This document shows, in pieces, positions 27,091-36,480 of a DNA stretch of 64,000 bases. Made by a program: the position numbers and the translations under genes. Below the pieces are notes generated by a model. It saw nothing but the letters and a program-made list of their open reading frames with translations, was not told the origin of the DNA and made no database searches. Position 1 is the first letter of the stretch. Each line of letters opens with the position of its first letter. Source of the DNA: Parasutterella muris (GTDB lineage Bacteria; Pseudomonadota; Gammaproteobacteria; Burkholderiales; Burkholderiaceae_F). Location of the stretch: positions 26,869 through 90,868 of the forward strand of contig NZ_WSRP01000006.1 of NCBI RefSeq assembly GCF_009767915.1, written 5' to 3'.

Positions 27091-28263
27091 TTAGAAGGCC
27101 AGACCGACCGCAATTTTGAATGTCGCGGGCGAGGGCCTCATTGAGTAGGAAGAATCCGCCGTGTGTGTTTCATAGCGCGGGAACGCTAAGTCCACACCGC
27201 CGGTGATATGCAGGTTCTTAGTGATAGCGTAAGTGCCGCCCGCCTGCACCACGGGAGAGAAATCTCCTTTGTGGTAGCTGGTTCCTGCTTCAAATTTAGA
27301 ACCCTGAAGTCGGAAATAGCCGGCGCCGATGCCCGCATAGAGCTTGACGGAATCGGAAGCCTGCATATGGTACTGAGCGGTGAGCTGGTAGCCTCTGAGC
27401 TTGAAGCTGCCGATTTGGCGTCCCTGAGAGCGCACCTTTTGCTCTGCCGACTGTGTAATGCCGAAGTCGAGTGCCCAATGCGGCGTTACAAAGAATCTGA
27501 TACCGCCGCTGTAGGCGCCTTCGGAAGTGGTTGTCGCGTTATGCGGCATTCCCTTCATGTCGTTTTTCTGATAGCCGCCGCCCGCATAAATCAGGAAACG
27601 GTTGGAGAGCAGATTGTTGCTCGAGAAATCCAGACTCTTGTTTCCCTTGGCGTCGGTCGCGTAGTTGGCAAAGAAAAAAAAGATGTTGCTGAACGGAACA
27701 TACGTGCCGTAGATAGAAAAAGCGTCGGTACCAAAACCGAGGAGCGGCAGCGGGGCCGGGAACGGGATCCACTTATAGTCACCGCGGGCGGTAATGCCGA
27801 GAGTGTAGCCGGCTTCAGCGTAGAAGTCCGAATTTCCGAGCCGCCATCTTGAGAGCCATCCGTAACCGAGGAACGGCTCGATGTTGCTGTGCGAATCGGA
27901 AAACGCCATCGCGTAAACAATTCTACGGTTGCCGCGACCATCAATGAAATTCCGTGTGACGCCGCCGCCCCAGGTATAGCCGTTTTCGTTGCGGCGTTTT
28001 GGTGTCTTATAGGCCCAGCCCGGGTGAATGGTATAGGCAGGCAGAATGAGGCCATCGGTGCCTTCAAAGAAGATCTTCTTAAATCCGCTCCAGCTGTCCG
28101 AGACGTAGCTGTCGGTTCTGTCCTCTGCTGACAGGACGCCCGCAGGGAGCGTATCCAGAATCGCGTCCCAGACAGAACGGTCTGCAGCGCCTGCGGGAAA
28201 AACTACACCCGCCAATAAAGCGCCGAAAAGATAGTTAGAAATTTTATTTTTCAGTTCAGGCAT
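27091..28263 (-). CDS. pagP: PagP-type lipid A palmitoyltransferase fused to an OmpW-like outer-membrane barrel
   Basis: The 390-residue protein starts with a signal peptide (about 1-27, ending GAA). Residues about 55-203 read as PagP, the outer-membrane enzyme that palmitoylates lipid A: the PagP blocks TIHPGWAY, GYTWGGG, YAMAFSDSHSNIEPFLGYGW and GDYKWIPFPAPLPLLGFG are all there, with the catalytic trio conserved as His80, Asp123 and Ser124. Residues about 218-390 are a second beta-barrel of OmpW character (YAGGGYQKND, YQLTAQYHM, KLYAGIGAGYFRL, ITGGVDLAFPRYET) that ends in the classical terminal Phe. PagP alone is about 160-190 residues, so this is a tandem two-barrel fusion. It is monocistronic and faces rnpB. 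PagP identity is strong; OmpW identity is weaker. Confidence 0.85.
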   Translation of the reverse strand: MPELKNKISNYLFGALLAGVVFPAGAADRSVWDAILDTLPAGVLSAEDRTDSYVSDSWSGFKKIFFEGTDGLILPAYTIHPGWAYKTPKRRNENGYTWGGGVTRNFIDGRGNRRIVYAMAFSDSHSNIEPFLGYGWLSRWRLGNSDFYAEAGYTLGITARGDYKWIPFPAPLPLLGFGTDAFSIYGTYVPFSNIFFFFANYATDAKGNKSLDFSSNNLLSNRFLIYAGGGYQKNDMKGMPHNATTTSEGAYSGGIRFFVTPHWALDFGITQSAEQKVRSQGRQIGSFKLRGYQLTAQYHMQASDSVKLYAGIGAGYFRLQGSKFEAGTSYHKGDFSPVVQAGGTYAITKNLHITGGVDLAFPRYETHTADSSYSMRPSPATFKIAVGLAF

Positions 28264-28414
28264 TTAGTAATGCAGTTATTTATGGGGTCACAAGCTTTGA
28301 TAATTCTAATAAAAAAAAGCGTATCAACTCGTTTTTTCAGCCGGTGGAAAGCATTTTGAGTGTTTATTTATTGACAAACTGGTTGCAAAAAAAACAAAAG
28401 GTCTCTAAAGTGTC

Positions 28415-28733
28415 CTGCGCGCGAAGTCTGTCAGGCGATCGCAGGGGAGAAAGACCTCGGAGGAAAGTCCGGACTCCATAGGACGGTGTAGGAGGTAACG
28501 CCTCTCCGCCGCAAGGCGAGGATTAGAGCTACAGAGACGAGCCGATTTAGTTCGGGTGAAACGAGCAATCTCTACACGGAGCAACATCAAATAGGCAGCT
28601 GCTGACCCTGTCCGGCGAGGCTGCGGGTAGATGGCTCGATCCCAAGGGTGACTTTGGGACTAGATGAATGACCGCCAAGGCGTTTTTCAACGCTGAACAG
28701 AATCCGGCTTATAGACGGACTTCGCGCTCTCTT
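28415..28733 (+). ncRNA. rnpB: RNase P RNA (class A)
   Basis: The catalytic RNA of RNase P, which matures the 5' ends of tRNAs. The core sequences gaggaaagtccggactcc (P4 5' strand/CR-I), aggtaacgcct, cggagcaacatcaaatagg, gggtagatggctcga, ctagatgaatgac and agaatccggcttat are present in order. The P1 helix closes the molecule: 28419-28432 pairs with 28714-28727 over 14 bases with one G-U pair. Length of about 320 bases is normal, though slightly short because some variable helices are small. Exact ends are estimates. Confidence 0.96.
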
Positions 28734-28807
28734 CACTCTTTAATTCGTCTCATTCCTTCTCATTAATTAGGCGAGGAAAATCCAGTTTGGGCTTAGGTCT
28801 CCAATAA

Positions 28808-28832
28808 GTGGAGAAAAGTGGGAAAAAGTGGC
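28808..28832 (+). promoter_or_regulatory. MraZ operator boxes before mraZ
   Basis: Three GTGGn words (GTGGA at 28808, GTGGG at 28818, GTGGC at 28828) are repeated exactly every 10 bases, each preceded by an A-rich stretch. MraZ is known to bind such TGGGA/GTGGG direct repeats in front of its own gene and represses the dcw cluster. The boxes end 46 bases before the mraZ start. Confidence 0.8.
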
Positions 28833-28878
28833 TAAAATTATGCTTACATATTTGCAGTTAATTTAGACGAATTTTCTC

Positions 28879-29307
28879 GTGTTCCAAGGCTCGCCACACC
28901 TCTCTCTTGACGCAAAAGGGCGTCTGTCTGTGCCTTCTCGTTTTCGGAAGACACTGGCCGAGCTGTGCGCCGGACAAATGACATTTACCCGCCATCCGGA
29001 CGGCTGCGTGCTGCTGTATCCCAGACCGATTTGGGAGCAGAAAAAGAAAGAACTTCTGGCGCTGCCTTACGGGGCCCGTTTCTTCCAGCGCATTGTAATG
29101 GGCAGTGCCGTTGACGTGGATATGGATGCGAGCGGGCGCCTTCTGGTGCCTTCCGAACTTCGTTCGGTCTGCGGTTTGTCAAAAGAGATCGTGCTTGTCG
29201 GGTTGGGTTCTCATTTTGAGCTTTGGGATGCTGAAAAGCTGGAGCAGTGCGAGAAGCAGGCTCTGAACGAGGATATGTCTGCGATTACTGCCGCTTTTAA
29301 TTTTTAA
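28879..29307 (+). CDS. mraZ: Transcriptional regulator MraZ
   Basis: MraZ is an AbrB-fold DNA-binding protein that autoregulates the dcw cluster. The 142 residues contain two MraZ repeats, each with a conserved D-A-[KS]-G-R motif (LDAKGRLSVPSRFR near 10 and MDASGRLLVPSELR near 79). The start is GTG at 28879 with only a weak ribosome site; the N-terminus MFQGSPHLSLDAKGRLSVP fits the family. Three operator-like boxes lie upstream. It leads the 19-kb division and cell wall cluster. Confidence 0.94.
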   Translation: MFQGSPHLSLDAKGRLSVPSRFRKTLAELCAGQMTFTRHPDGCVLLYPRPIWEQKKKELLALPYGARFFQRIVMGSAVDVDMDASGRLLVPSELRSVCGLSKEIVLVGLGSHFELWDAEKLEQCEKQALNEDMSAITAAFNF

Positions 29308-29322
29308 AGAGTCAGCGAAATC

Positions 29323-30285
29323 GTGCAGTTAAAGGAGTTTAAGCATCAGCCTGTTCTGGCAAAGGAATCTCCGGACGCTTTGGTGACGCAGCCGGATGGA
29401 GTGTATATCGACGGGACTTTCGGTCGAGGCGGACACTCGCGCCTGATTCTCGAAAAGCTTAGCAGCAAAGGCCGGCTGATCGCATTTGACAGGGACCCGC
29501 AGGCGGTTGAGGCGGCAAGAGAGATCGCTGATGAACGGTTTTCTATTATCCATGCGCCTTTTGCGCAGATGAAAGAGGAACTTGCCAAGATTGGCGTTGA
29601 ACGTGTGGACGGCGTGTTTTTAGATATCGGAGTCTCGAGCCCTCAGATCGATGATCCGGAGCGCGGCTTTTCGTTCCGCTTTGACGGTCCTTTGGACATG
29701 CGTATGGACACATCGAGCGGTCAGACCGCGGCTGAATGGATCGCAAAAGCCGATGTCGGAGAAATGACCCGCGTATTTAAGGAATACGGCGAGGAGAAAT
29801 TCGCAACCAAAGCGGCCCGAGCGATTGCGGCCGCTCGAGACGCAAAACCGATTGAAACCACAAAGCAGCTTGCCGACATCATTGCGCAGGCTTTGCCAAG
29901 AAATAAAAAGGATTTAGGACAGCACCCTGCGACACGTATCTTCCAGGCGATACGCATTCAGGTGAATCAGGAACTCACACAGCTTCGCGAAGCTTTGGAA
30001 GCGGCTGGTTCTCTGCTGAATCCCGAAGGTGTGCTCGCGGTCATTTCGTTTCATTCGCTCGAAGACAGAATCGTAAAGCGTTTCTTTGAGGCGGCGCACA
30101 ACCCCGCATCCAAACTTGATCCGAGGCTGCCGCTGCTTCCCGAGCAAATGCCCGCACCGCTCTTTGAGCGCCCCAAACGCGTCCTTCCGTCCAAGGAAGA
30201 ATGCGAGGAGAATCCGCGCACCCGAAGTTCAGTGCTTCGCTTTGCCGTCAGAACGGAAGCTCCTTGGCCCGAGGGAGGCGTCTGA
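29323..30285 (+). CDS. rsmH: 16S rRNA m4C1402 methyltransferase RsmH
   Basis: RsmH (MraW) methylates N4 of C1402 in 16S rRNA using S-adenosylmethionine. The 320 residues include HQPVL at the start, the SAM-binding YIDGTFGRGGHSRLILE motif near 28-44, the DPQAV region, GVFLDIGVSSPQID, and the C-terminal ALEAAGSLLNPEGVLAVISFHSLEDR segment. The start is GTG at 29323, 15 bases after mraZ. The length is normal (about 313). It is the second gene of the dcw cluster. Confidence 0.95.
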   Translation: MQLKEFKHQPVLAKESPDALVTQPDGVYIDGTFGRGGHSRLILEKLSSKGRLIAFDRDPQAVEAAREIADERFSIIHAPFAQMKEELAKIGVERVDGVFLDIGVSSPQIDDPERGFSFRFDGPLDMRMDTSSGQTAAEWIAKADVGEMTRVFKEYGEEKFATKAARAIAAARDAKPIETTKQLADIIAQALPRNKKDLGQHPATRIFQAIRIQVNQELTQLREALEAAGSLLNPEGVLAVISFHSLEDRIVKRFFEAAHNPASKLDPRLPLLPEQMPAPLFERPKRVLPSKEECEENPRTRSSVLRFAVRTEAPWPEGGV

Positions 30286-30287
30286 AG

Positions 30288-30593
30288 ATGAAAGAGTTTA
30301 AGTTTTTGATCTTTGTGATCGTCCTTCTGGAGCTCACTCTGTTTGTCTGCGGCTTTATGGTTGTGGACAACCGTCACAACGCGCGCAGGCTTTTCATTGA
30401 GCTTGAGCGCGAACAGCAGATTCATCATTCGCTCAGAGATGAAGAGGCCCGTCTGCGCCTTGAAGTCTCAACACTTGAGCAGAGCCGACAGATAGAAACC
30501 AAGGCCAAGGAAAAAGGATTGGCGCCGGTCACCAACGAACAGGTCGTGATTTTGGAACACGGCTCGTCCGAGCATAAAGGAGGCGGCCGGTGA
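30288..30593 (+). CDS. ftsL: Cell division protein FtsL
   Basis: FtsL is a bitopic inner-membrane protein that joins FtsB and FtsQ in the divisome. From the ATG at 30288 it has 101 residues: a short cytoplasmic start (MKEFK), a membrane helix (about 6-24), and a periplasmic coiled coil (about 28-75, with heptad-like QIHHSLRDEEARLRLEVSTLEQ). Sequence identity in this family is low, so the call rests on position between rsmH and ftsI, size and topology. The open frame reaches back to 30201 inside rsmH, but 30288 has the gggagg ribosome site. Confidence 0.88.
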   Translation: MKEFKFLIFVIVLLELTLFVCGFMVVDNRHNARRLFIELEREQQIHHSLRDEEARLRLEVSTLEQSRQIETKAKEKGLAPVTNEQVVILEHGSSEHKGGGR

Positions 30594-32485
30594 AAATTAC
30601 TCAATGGTTCAGGGATCTGTGGGACAACATCTTTCTGCCCACCGAAGAAAGACGCGGCAATGATGACAGCGTCAAGGATCTCCTGCGCCTGCGAATTCCG
30701 CCCGGCCGAAGCAAGTTCCTGCACTTTGTTCTGCTGTCGCTTTTTTTAGTACTGGGCGCCCGACTGGCATATCTCCAGCTCGGATTTAACACGGAGTTCC
30801 TGCAGAAGCAGGGCGCGATGCGCTTTCAGAGAACGATCGAGGTGCCTGCCCGCCGCGGTCTGATCTTGGATAGAAACGGCTCGGTACTTGCGACGAGCGT
30901 TCCGGCAAAAGCATTGTGGATCATCCCTCAGGATGTGAAGATTACGGCCGAGCAAAAGAAAGAGCTCAGCAAAACCTTAGGGGTCCCGCTCTCGGAACTC
31001 ACGAAGAAAATCAATTCCAAGCGAACTTTTGTGTATATCAAACGTCAGGTCCCGCTTGATGTCGCAGACCGTCTTCTCGCAATGAAAATTCCGGGGCTGC
31101 ACTCGACACGCGAATTTCTGCGCAGCTATCCGGACGGCGAGTCCGCGGCTCAGATTGTCGGTTTGACCGGTCTGGAAGGCAACGGTATCGAGGGAATTGA
31201 ATTGGCGGCTGAAAAACGCTTGGCCGGGACGGCCGGCTCACGCCGCGTGCTCAAGGACCGTCTCGGACGAATTATCGAGGATGCATGGATTAAAGAGCCG
31301 CAAAACGGCGAAGACATCATGCTTACCATCGATTCGAGACTGCAGACCATGGCCTATGAGGCACTTGCGCGTCAAGTCACCGCGCTCCAGGCAAAGGGCG
31401 GTGCGATCGTGATCGCCGATCCGAAGACGGGCGATATTCTGGCGCTCGCCAACTATCCGAGCTTTGACCCGAACTCCCGCTCTAAGATTACGCGCGCCGG
31501 TGTCCGCAACCGCGCGATCGTCGATACCTATGAGCCGGGTTCAACAATGAAGCCGTTCTCTGTCGCGGCGGGTCTCGAAGAGAAGAAGGTCACGCCGAAC
31601 ACTCTGTTCCAAATCGGTCGATCCATGTCCTTCGGACGACACTCAATCGGCGACTCGCATTACAGCAAAGAGCTGACGGTATCGGGAATTATTCAGCAGT
31701 CAAGCAATATCGGAACGTCTAAGATCGCGCTGCTGATGCCGCCGCAGACTATGTGGAACTACTACGACAAACTCGGATTCGGTCATGCGCCGCATATCGG
31801 ATTTCCGGGCGCGGTCGCAGGCAGACTTCGTCCGCCAAAGAGCTGGAAGCCGATTGAGCAGGCTACGATGTCCTACGGACATGGCGTCACAGTGTCTCTT
31901 CTGCAGCAGGTCCGCGCATACACCGCGTTCGCGCGCAACGGAGACATGATCGAGCTTTCCATCTATAAGAATCGGGAGAGCAAAGAGCCGCAGCAGGTTT
32001 TCAGTCCGAAAACGACTCAGGAAATGCGTAAGATGCTCGCGACCGTTGTGGAAAAGGGCGGTACCGGCGTGCGTGCCCGAGTCAAGGGATATACAGCCGC
32101 AGGCAAAACCGGCACCGCGTACAAGGTTGAAGGCGGTCTCTACGTCAAAAAATATGTCGCCGGATTTGCGGGTTACGCTCCGGCGCACGATCCGAAGATC
32201 GTTGTCGGCATCATGGTTGACGAACCGATGAAGGGAAAGCACTACGGCTCTACCGCCGCGGCTCCGCTCTTCTCGGAAATGGTTTCAAAAACGATGCATT
32301 TGATGGGCGTTATTCCGGATCGTCCCGAGGATTTTGCAGTGGCGATCGGAAAACCGACAGGAAAAGTTAAAACCGCTCAGGCCAAAACGGGCTCAAAAGG
32401 CGCGCCGAAAGTAGCGGAAAAGAAGGATAAGAAACGTCAGATCGGCGCTGTCAAACCCGTTTCAGCAGGAAAAGAAAATGGTTGA
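30590..32485 (+). CDS. ftsI: Peptidoglycan D,D-transpeptidase FtsI (PBP3)
   Basis: FtsI cross-links septal peptidoglycan. The 631 residues have a cytoplasmic tail and membrane anchor (about 42-62), a PBP dimer domain (about 80-230), and the transpeptidase domain with STMK (in GSTMKPF), SSN (QQSSNIGTSK) and KTGT (AAGKTGTAYKV). The basic Lys/Ala-rich C-terminal tail (about 580-631) is longer than in E. coli. The start is GTG at 30590, overlapping the ftsL stop; murE overlaps its end by 8 bases. Confidence 0.95.
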   Translation: MKITQWFRDLWDNIFLPTEERRGNDDSVKDLLRLRIPPGRSKFLHFVLLSLFLVLGARLAYLQLGFNTEFLQKQGAMRFQRTIEVPARRGLILDRNGSVLATSVPAKALWIIPQDVKITAEQKKELSKTLGVPLSELTKKINSKRTFVYIKRQVPLDVADRLLAMKIPGLHSTREFLRSYPDGESAAQIVGLTGLEGNGIEGIELAAEKRLAGTAGSRRVLKDRLGRIIEDAWIKEPQNGEDIMLTIDSRLQTMAYEALARQVTALQAKGGAIVIADPKTGDILALANYPSFDPNSRSKITRAGVRNRAIVDTYEPGSTMKPFSVAAGLEEKKVTPNTLFQIGRSMSFGRHSIGDSHYSKELTVSGIIQQSSNIGTSKIALLMPPQTMWNYYDKLGFGHAPHIGFPGAVAGRLRPPKSWKPIEQATMSYGHGVTVSLLQQVRAYTAFARNGDMIELSIYKNRESKEPQQVFSPKTTQEMRKMLATVVEKGGTGVRARVKGYTAAGKTGTAYKVEGGLYVKKYVAGFAGYAPAHDPKIVVGIMVDEPMKGKHYGSTAAAPLFSEMVSKTMHLMGVIPDRPEDFAVAIGKPTGKVKTAQAKTGSKGAPKVAEKKDKKRQIGAVKPVSAGKENG

Positions 32486-33944
32486 AGAAGCAGAAGTCTC
32501 AAAGTGGATTAAAGAAAAAGCGGGGCCGAAGGCCTCGTTGTATTTAGACAGCCGCCGCATTCAGCCCGGGGACGTGTTCTTCGCGGTTTGCGGCACGCAC
32601 ACCGACGGCCGCAAGTTTGTTGCTAAGGCGGCCGAGCTCGGGGCGAGCTGCGCGGTTGTCGAATCCGTTGCTCACTTCAAGGCCGAGATCCCGTTTACTG
32701 AGGTTTGTGACTTATACAAAAAATGTGGCGCAATCGCTTCCGATTACTACGGAAACCCAAGTCAGGCGATGTACGGGTGCGCGGTCACCGGAACGAACGG
32801 CAAAACGACAACGGCTAACTGGATTTCCGAGCTTTTTACAAAGCTTGGCAAACCGTCCGGATGCATCGGAACGCTCGGCTGCACCTGTCAGGGAGAGCCT
32901 CTGCCGTCGGTGGCAATGACGACACCCGATCCGCTCACGGTACAGAAATTGTTTGCCGAGTTAAGAGACAGAGGCTGTGAGGCGTTTGCGATCGAGGCAA
33001 GTTCCATCGGCCTTGAACAGGGGCGTCTCAGAGGAGCCGCTTTCAAGGTCGGCATCTTCACCAATTTAACCCGAGACCACCTGGATTACCACGGCGATAT
33101 GGAGCACTACGCCGAAGCTAAGGAAATTCTCTTTAGCTGGCCTGGGCTTGAGTATGCTGTGATCAACTTTGGTGATCCTGCTTCTGAACGTATGGCGCAG
33201 GCCGCGCTTCGCTCCGGAGTCAAAGTTTTCTCCGTCGGCATCTCGCAGGAAGCGAAATATGATTTGACGGCCTGCAATGTCCGCCATGCGCGTGAAGGAC
33301 TGAGCTTTGATTTGGTGTTTGAAGGACGCGTGAAGCACGTCACGACACGCCTTCTCGGAACATTTAATATCGAGAACTTTTTGTGCGCGGCGGCCCCCTG
33401 TATTTTGAGCGGTTTTGATTTTGAGCTTGTCTGTGAAACGGCTCAGAACTTAAATCCGCCTGCCGGCCGAATGCAGACGGTCACCGCGGAAGACGGCCTG
33501 CTTGCGGCGGTGGATTATTCCCATACGCCGGACGCGATTCTCAAGGCGCTTGCCGCATTGAGAGAGCTTGCGGAGGTCAGAGGCGGCAGACTGAAGATTG
33601 TTGTCGGCGCCGGCGGCGATCGCGACAGCGGAAAGCGTCCTCTGATGGGACGCGCGGCATGCGAAGCCGATGAAATGTTTTTTACGAGCGACAATCCGCG
33701 AAGCGAAGACCCGATGCTTATTTTGCGTGAGGTCTGTGCGGGCGCGGTAAAGCCGTATCGGATGATTGAGGATCGAGCAGAGGCCATACGAGAGGCCGTC
33801 CGCAGCTCATCTTCCGACGATGTGATCCTGATAGCCGGGAAAGGGCATGAGGATTACCAGGAGATACAGGGTGTCAAGCACCATTTCTCCGATGCGGAAC
33901 AAGCCCGCAGCGCAATGATGGAATTTAGGAAAAAGCATGAATGA
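32478..33944 (+). CDS. murE: UDP-MurNAc-L-Ala-D-Glu:meso-diaminopimelate ligase MurE
   Basis: MurE adds the third amino acid to the peptidoglycan stem. The 488-residue Mur ligase has the ATP loop TGTNGKTTTANW near 109-120, and the DNPR motif (FTSDNPRSEDP), which marks enzymes that add meso-diaminopimelate rather than lysine. The C-terminal GKGHEDYQEI block is conserved. Its ATG at 32478 lies inside the end of ftsI (8-base overlap) and murF overlaps its stop. Confidence 0.95.
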   Translation: MVEEAEVSKWIKEKAGPKASLYLDSRRIQPGDVFFAVCGTHTDGRKFVAKAAELGASCAVVESVAHFKAEIPFTEVCDLYKKCGAIASDYYGNPSQAMYGCAVTGTNGKTTTANWISELFTKLGKPSGCIGTLGCTCQGEPLPSVAMTTPDPLTVQKLFAELRDRGCEAFAIEASSIGLEQGRLRGAAFKVGIFTNLTRDHLDYHGDMEHYAEAKEILFSWPGLEYAVINFGDPASERMAQAALRSGVKVFSVGISQEAKYDLTACNVRHAREGLSFDLVFEGRVKHVTTRLLGTFNIENFLCAAAPCILSGFDFELVCETAQNLNPPAGRMQTVTAEDGLLAAVDYSHTPDAILKALAALRELAEVRGGRLKIVVGAGGDRDSGKRPLMGRAACEADEMFFTSDNPRSEDPMLILREVCAGAVKPYRMIEDRAEAIREAVRSSSSDDVILIAGKGHEDYQEIQGVKHHFSDAEQARSAMMEFRKKHE

Positions 33945-35310
33945 AGCATTAATGACGATAGGCGAGCTTGCCGAGATGCTCGGCGCCAAAGAGAGTTTGC
34001 GCGGCTCGCCTGCGGTGAAGTTTTCATCCGTACATTTTGACTCGCGCAAAATCGAGCCGAACGGACTTTTTTTCGCGATTAAAGGCGAAAATGACGGCCA
34101 CGAGTATGTGCAGAACGCGGCAGACGCGGGCGCGGCAGCGGCCGTGGTTGACCATTATGTGCCGGTCAGCATCCCTCAGCTGCTGGTGAAGGATACTCGA
34201 GCCGCTCTGCTGAAGTCTGCCGCGGGATGGCGTCAGCGCTTTAATATTCCTGTTATCGCGGTCGCCGGCTCCAACGGAAAAACCACGACGACGCAGATGA
34301 TTCTCTCGATTCTGAAGAATCGATACGAACCCGGAACTTGGGTCGGTACCGAAGGAAACCTCAACAATGACTTAGGCGTTCCTCTGATGCTCTGGCGTCT
34401 GCGCAAAGAGCATGAGATCGCCGCGTTTGAAGTCGGCATGAATCACATCGGAGAAATGAAGCCGCTTGTTCAGGCGGTCTCTCCGACTATCGGCACGGTC
34501 ACAAACACGATGCGGGACCATCAGGAGTTTCTTGCCTCGCTTTCAGAAACCGCCAAGGAAAACGGCGAAGTTTTTGCCCAGCTGCCAAGACAGGGAGTCG
34601 CCGTCATTAATGCGACCGACCCCTTTGCGATTGAATGGCGAAAGATGGCGGGCAATCATCGCGTGGTCACGTTCGGAACGGAAGACAGCGATGTTTACGC
34701 CATTCCGAAAAGTGAAGACGAATTTTTGCTCGTTACGCCGGTCGGCCGAATCAGCATCAAGCTGAAAGTGAGAGGCGCGCATAACTTCATGAACGCGGTG
34801 AATGCTTCGGCGGTTCTGTTTGCGCTTGGGCGTGATCTAGTCGATATCAAGAACGGGCTGGAAAAATTCGAGCCGGTTCGCCACAGAGGTGAAAGCTGTG
34901 TCCTTGAGGACGGAACCGTGCTGATCGATGACAGCTACAACGCCAATCCGGATTCCATGCTGGCTGCGGTCCGGCTGCTTAGTCAGTATCCGCAGAAAAA
35001 GATCTTTGTCGCGGGCGACATGGGCGAGCTTGGCGCGCAGAGTCCGCAGTTCCATAAGGAGCTCGGAGAGGTGGTTCGGAACGTGGGTATCGCGCATTTC
35101 TTCTGTGTCGGCAACCGCATGATGGACGCCGCAGAAGGGTACGGAGAAGGTACCCGTCACTTTGACTCAATTGAAGAGCTTGAAGAAGGACTACGCGAGG
35201 AGATTGTCAAAGAACCCTGCGTGGTTCTCTTTAAGGCGTCGAACTTTATGAAGCTTTATCAGCTGGCGGACCGTATTCGTCAGAATCCGCCGAAGAAGGA
35301 AGGTGCTTAA
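33937..35310 (+). CDS. murF: UDP-MurNAc-tripeptide:D-Ala-D-Ala ligase MurF
   Basis: MurF attaches the D-Ala-D-Ala dipeptide, the last cytoplasmic stem step. The 457 residues include the ATP loop [13 protein letters not shown] near 106-118, the substrate site [13 protein letters not shown], and the [10 protein letters not shown] and [11 protein letters not shown] segments. The ATG overlaps the murE stop by 8 bases, so translation is coupled. mraY follows after 2 bases. Confidence 0.95.
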   Translation: MNEALMTIGELAEMLGAKESLRGSPAVKFSSVHFDSRKIEPNGLFFAIKGENDGHEYVQNAADAGAAAAVVDHYVPVSIPQLLVKDTRAALLKSAAGWRQRFNIPVIAVAGSNGKTTTTQMILSILKNRYEPGTWVGTEGNLNNDLGVPLMLWRLRKEHEIAAFEVGMNHIGEMKPLVQAVSPTIGTVTNTMRDHQEFLASLSETAKENGEVFAQLPRQGVAVINATDPFAIEWRKMAGNHRVVTFGTEDSDVYAIPKSEDEFLLVTPVGRISIKLKVRGAHNFMNAVNASAVLFALGRDLVDIKNGLEKFEPVRHRGESCVLEDGTVLIDDSYNANPDSMLAAVRLLSQYPQKKIFVAGDMGELGAQSPQFHKELGEVVRNVGIAHFFCVGNRMMDAAEGYGEGTRHFDSIEELEEGLREEIVKEPCVVLFKASNFMKLYQLADRIRQNPPKKEGA

Positions 35311-35312
35311 TT

Positions 35313-36476
35313 ATGCTGCTTGCACTGACGCAATGGATGAACGAGACCCTTGGCTGGGGCTGGCTCAGAGTTTTTAACTATCTGACTTTCAGAGCCGTCT
35401 TTGCCGCGCTGACCGCGTTCTTTATCGGACTGCTGCTCGGGCCGAAAGTTATTCGTGAACTGAAACTTCTCAAAATCGGTCAGGCGGTTCGCTCATACGG
35501 TCCGAAGTCGCATTTAGTCAAGGACGGAACGCCGACAATGGGCGGCATCCTGATTTTGATTGCTGTGGGCGCTTCCACGCTTTTATGGATGGATTTAACC
35601 AACCGATTTGTGTGGGTGGTGCTTTTCGTGACGCTGAGTTTAGGCGCGGTCGGCTGGAGTGACGACTACCGCAAAGTGGTTCATCACAATCCGGAAGGCA
35701 TGAGTTCAAGAGAGAAGTATTTCTGGCAGTCACTCATCGGTATCACGGCTTCGGTTTACCTCGCTTTTGCGGTCGCCGCTCCGGGCAATGACCATATCTG
35801 GCGTCTCGTGCTGGATTGGGTTTCGAGCGGTTTTACATCGATACCGCTCCCGGAAAGGAGCGGTCTTTTGATTCCTTTCCTCAAAGGCGTGTCTCTGCCG
35901 ATCGGAATTTGGGGCTTTATTGTTCTGAGCTACTTTGTGATTGTCGGAACCAGCAACGCGGTCAACCTGACAGACGGTTTGGATGGATTGGCGATTCTGC
36001 CGAGCGCGCTCGTCGGTATCGCGCTTGGCATATTTGCTTATGTCGTCGGGCGCGTTGACTATGCCTCTTATTTGAATTTCCCGTATGTTCCGGGCGCCGG
36101 AGAAGTGGTGGTGGTCGGAGCCGCGCTGATTGGGGCGGGCTTGGGCTTTCTCTGGTACAACGCCTACCCGGCGCAGGTCTTTATGGGCGACGTCGGCGCG
36201 CTCGCCTTGGGCGGCGCTCTGGGGACGATGGCGATCATTACGCGCCAAGAGCTTGTGCTCTTCATCATGGGCGGCGTTTTTGTCATGGAGACCGTCTCCG
36301 TGATCCTGCAGGTCGGCTATTTCAAGATGACGCACGGCAAACGAATTTTTTTAATGACGCCGATTCATCACCACTTCGAGATGAAGGGGTGGAAAGAGAC
36401 ACAAGTAGTGGTCCGCTTCTGGATTATTACGATCGTGCTCGTACTTATCGGATTGTCTTCTCTCAAGATCAGGTAG
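35313..36476 (+). CDS. mraY: Phospho-MurNAc-pentapeptide transferase MraY
   Basis: MraY transfers phospho-MurNAc-pentapeptide onto undecaprenyl phosphate to make lipid I in the inner membrane. The 387 residues have about ten hydrophobic helices. Catalytic aspartates are visible in [18 protein letters not shown] and [12 protein letters not shown], and the HHHFEMKGW signature is near the C-terminus. Length is at the long end (about 360-390), as in other betaproteobacteria. ATG at 35313, 2 bases after murF. Confidence 0.96.
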   Translation: MLLALTQWMNETLGWGWLRVFNYLTFRAVFAALTAFFIGLLLGPKVIRELKLLKIGQAVRSYGPKSHLVKDGTPTMGGILILIAVGASTLLWMDLTNRFVWVVLFVTLSLGAVGWSDDYRKVVHHNPEGMSSREKYFWQSLIGITASVYLAFAVAAPGNDHIWRLVLDWVSSGFTSIPLPERSGLLIPFLKGVSLPIGIWGFIVLSYFVIVGTSNAVNLTDGLDGLAILPSALVGIALGIFAYVVGRVDYASYLNFPYVPGAGEVVVVGAALIGAGLGFLWYNAYPAQVFMGDVGALALGGALGTMAIITRQELVLFIMGGVFVMETVSVILQVGYFKMTHGKRIFLMTPIHHHFEMKGWKETQVVVRFWIITIVLVLIGLSSLKIR

Positions 36477-36480
36477 TGTC

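Noticed and set aside
28371..28410. TTGACA word before rnpB as a -35 box
   Set aside because: No -10 hexamer at 16-18 bases; the nearest candidate is more than 20 bases away, so the promoter was not annotated.
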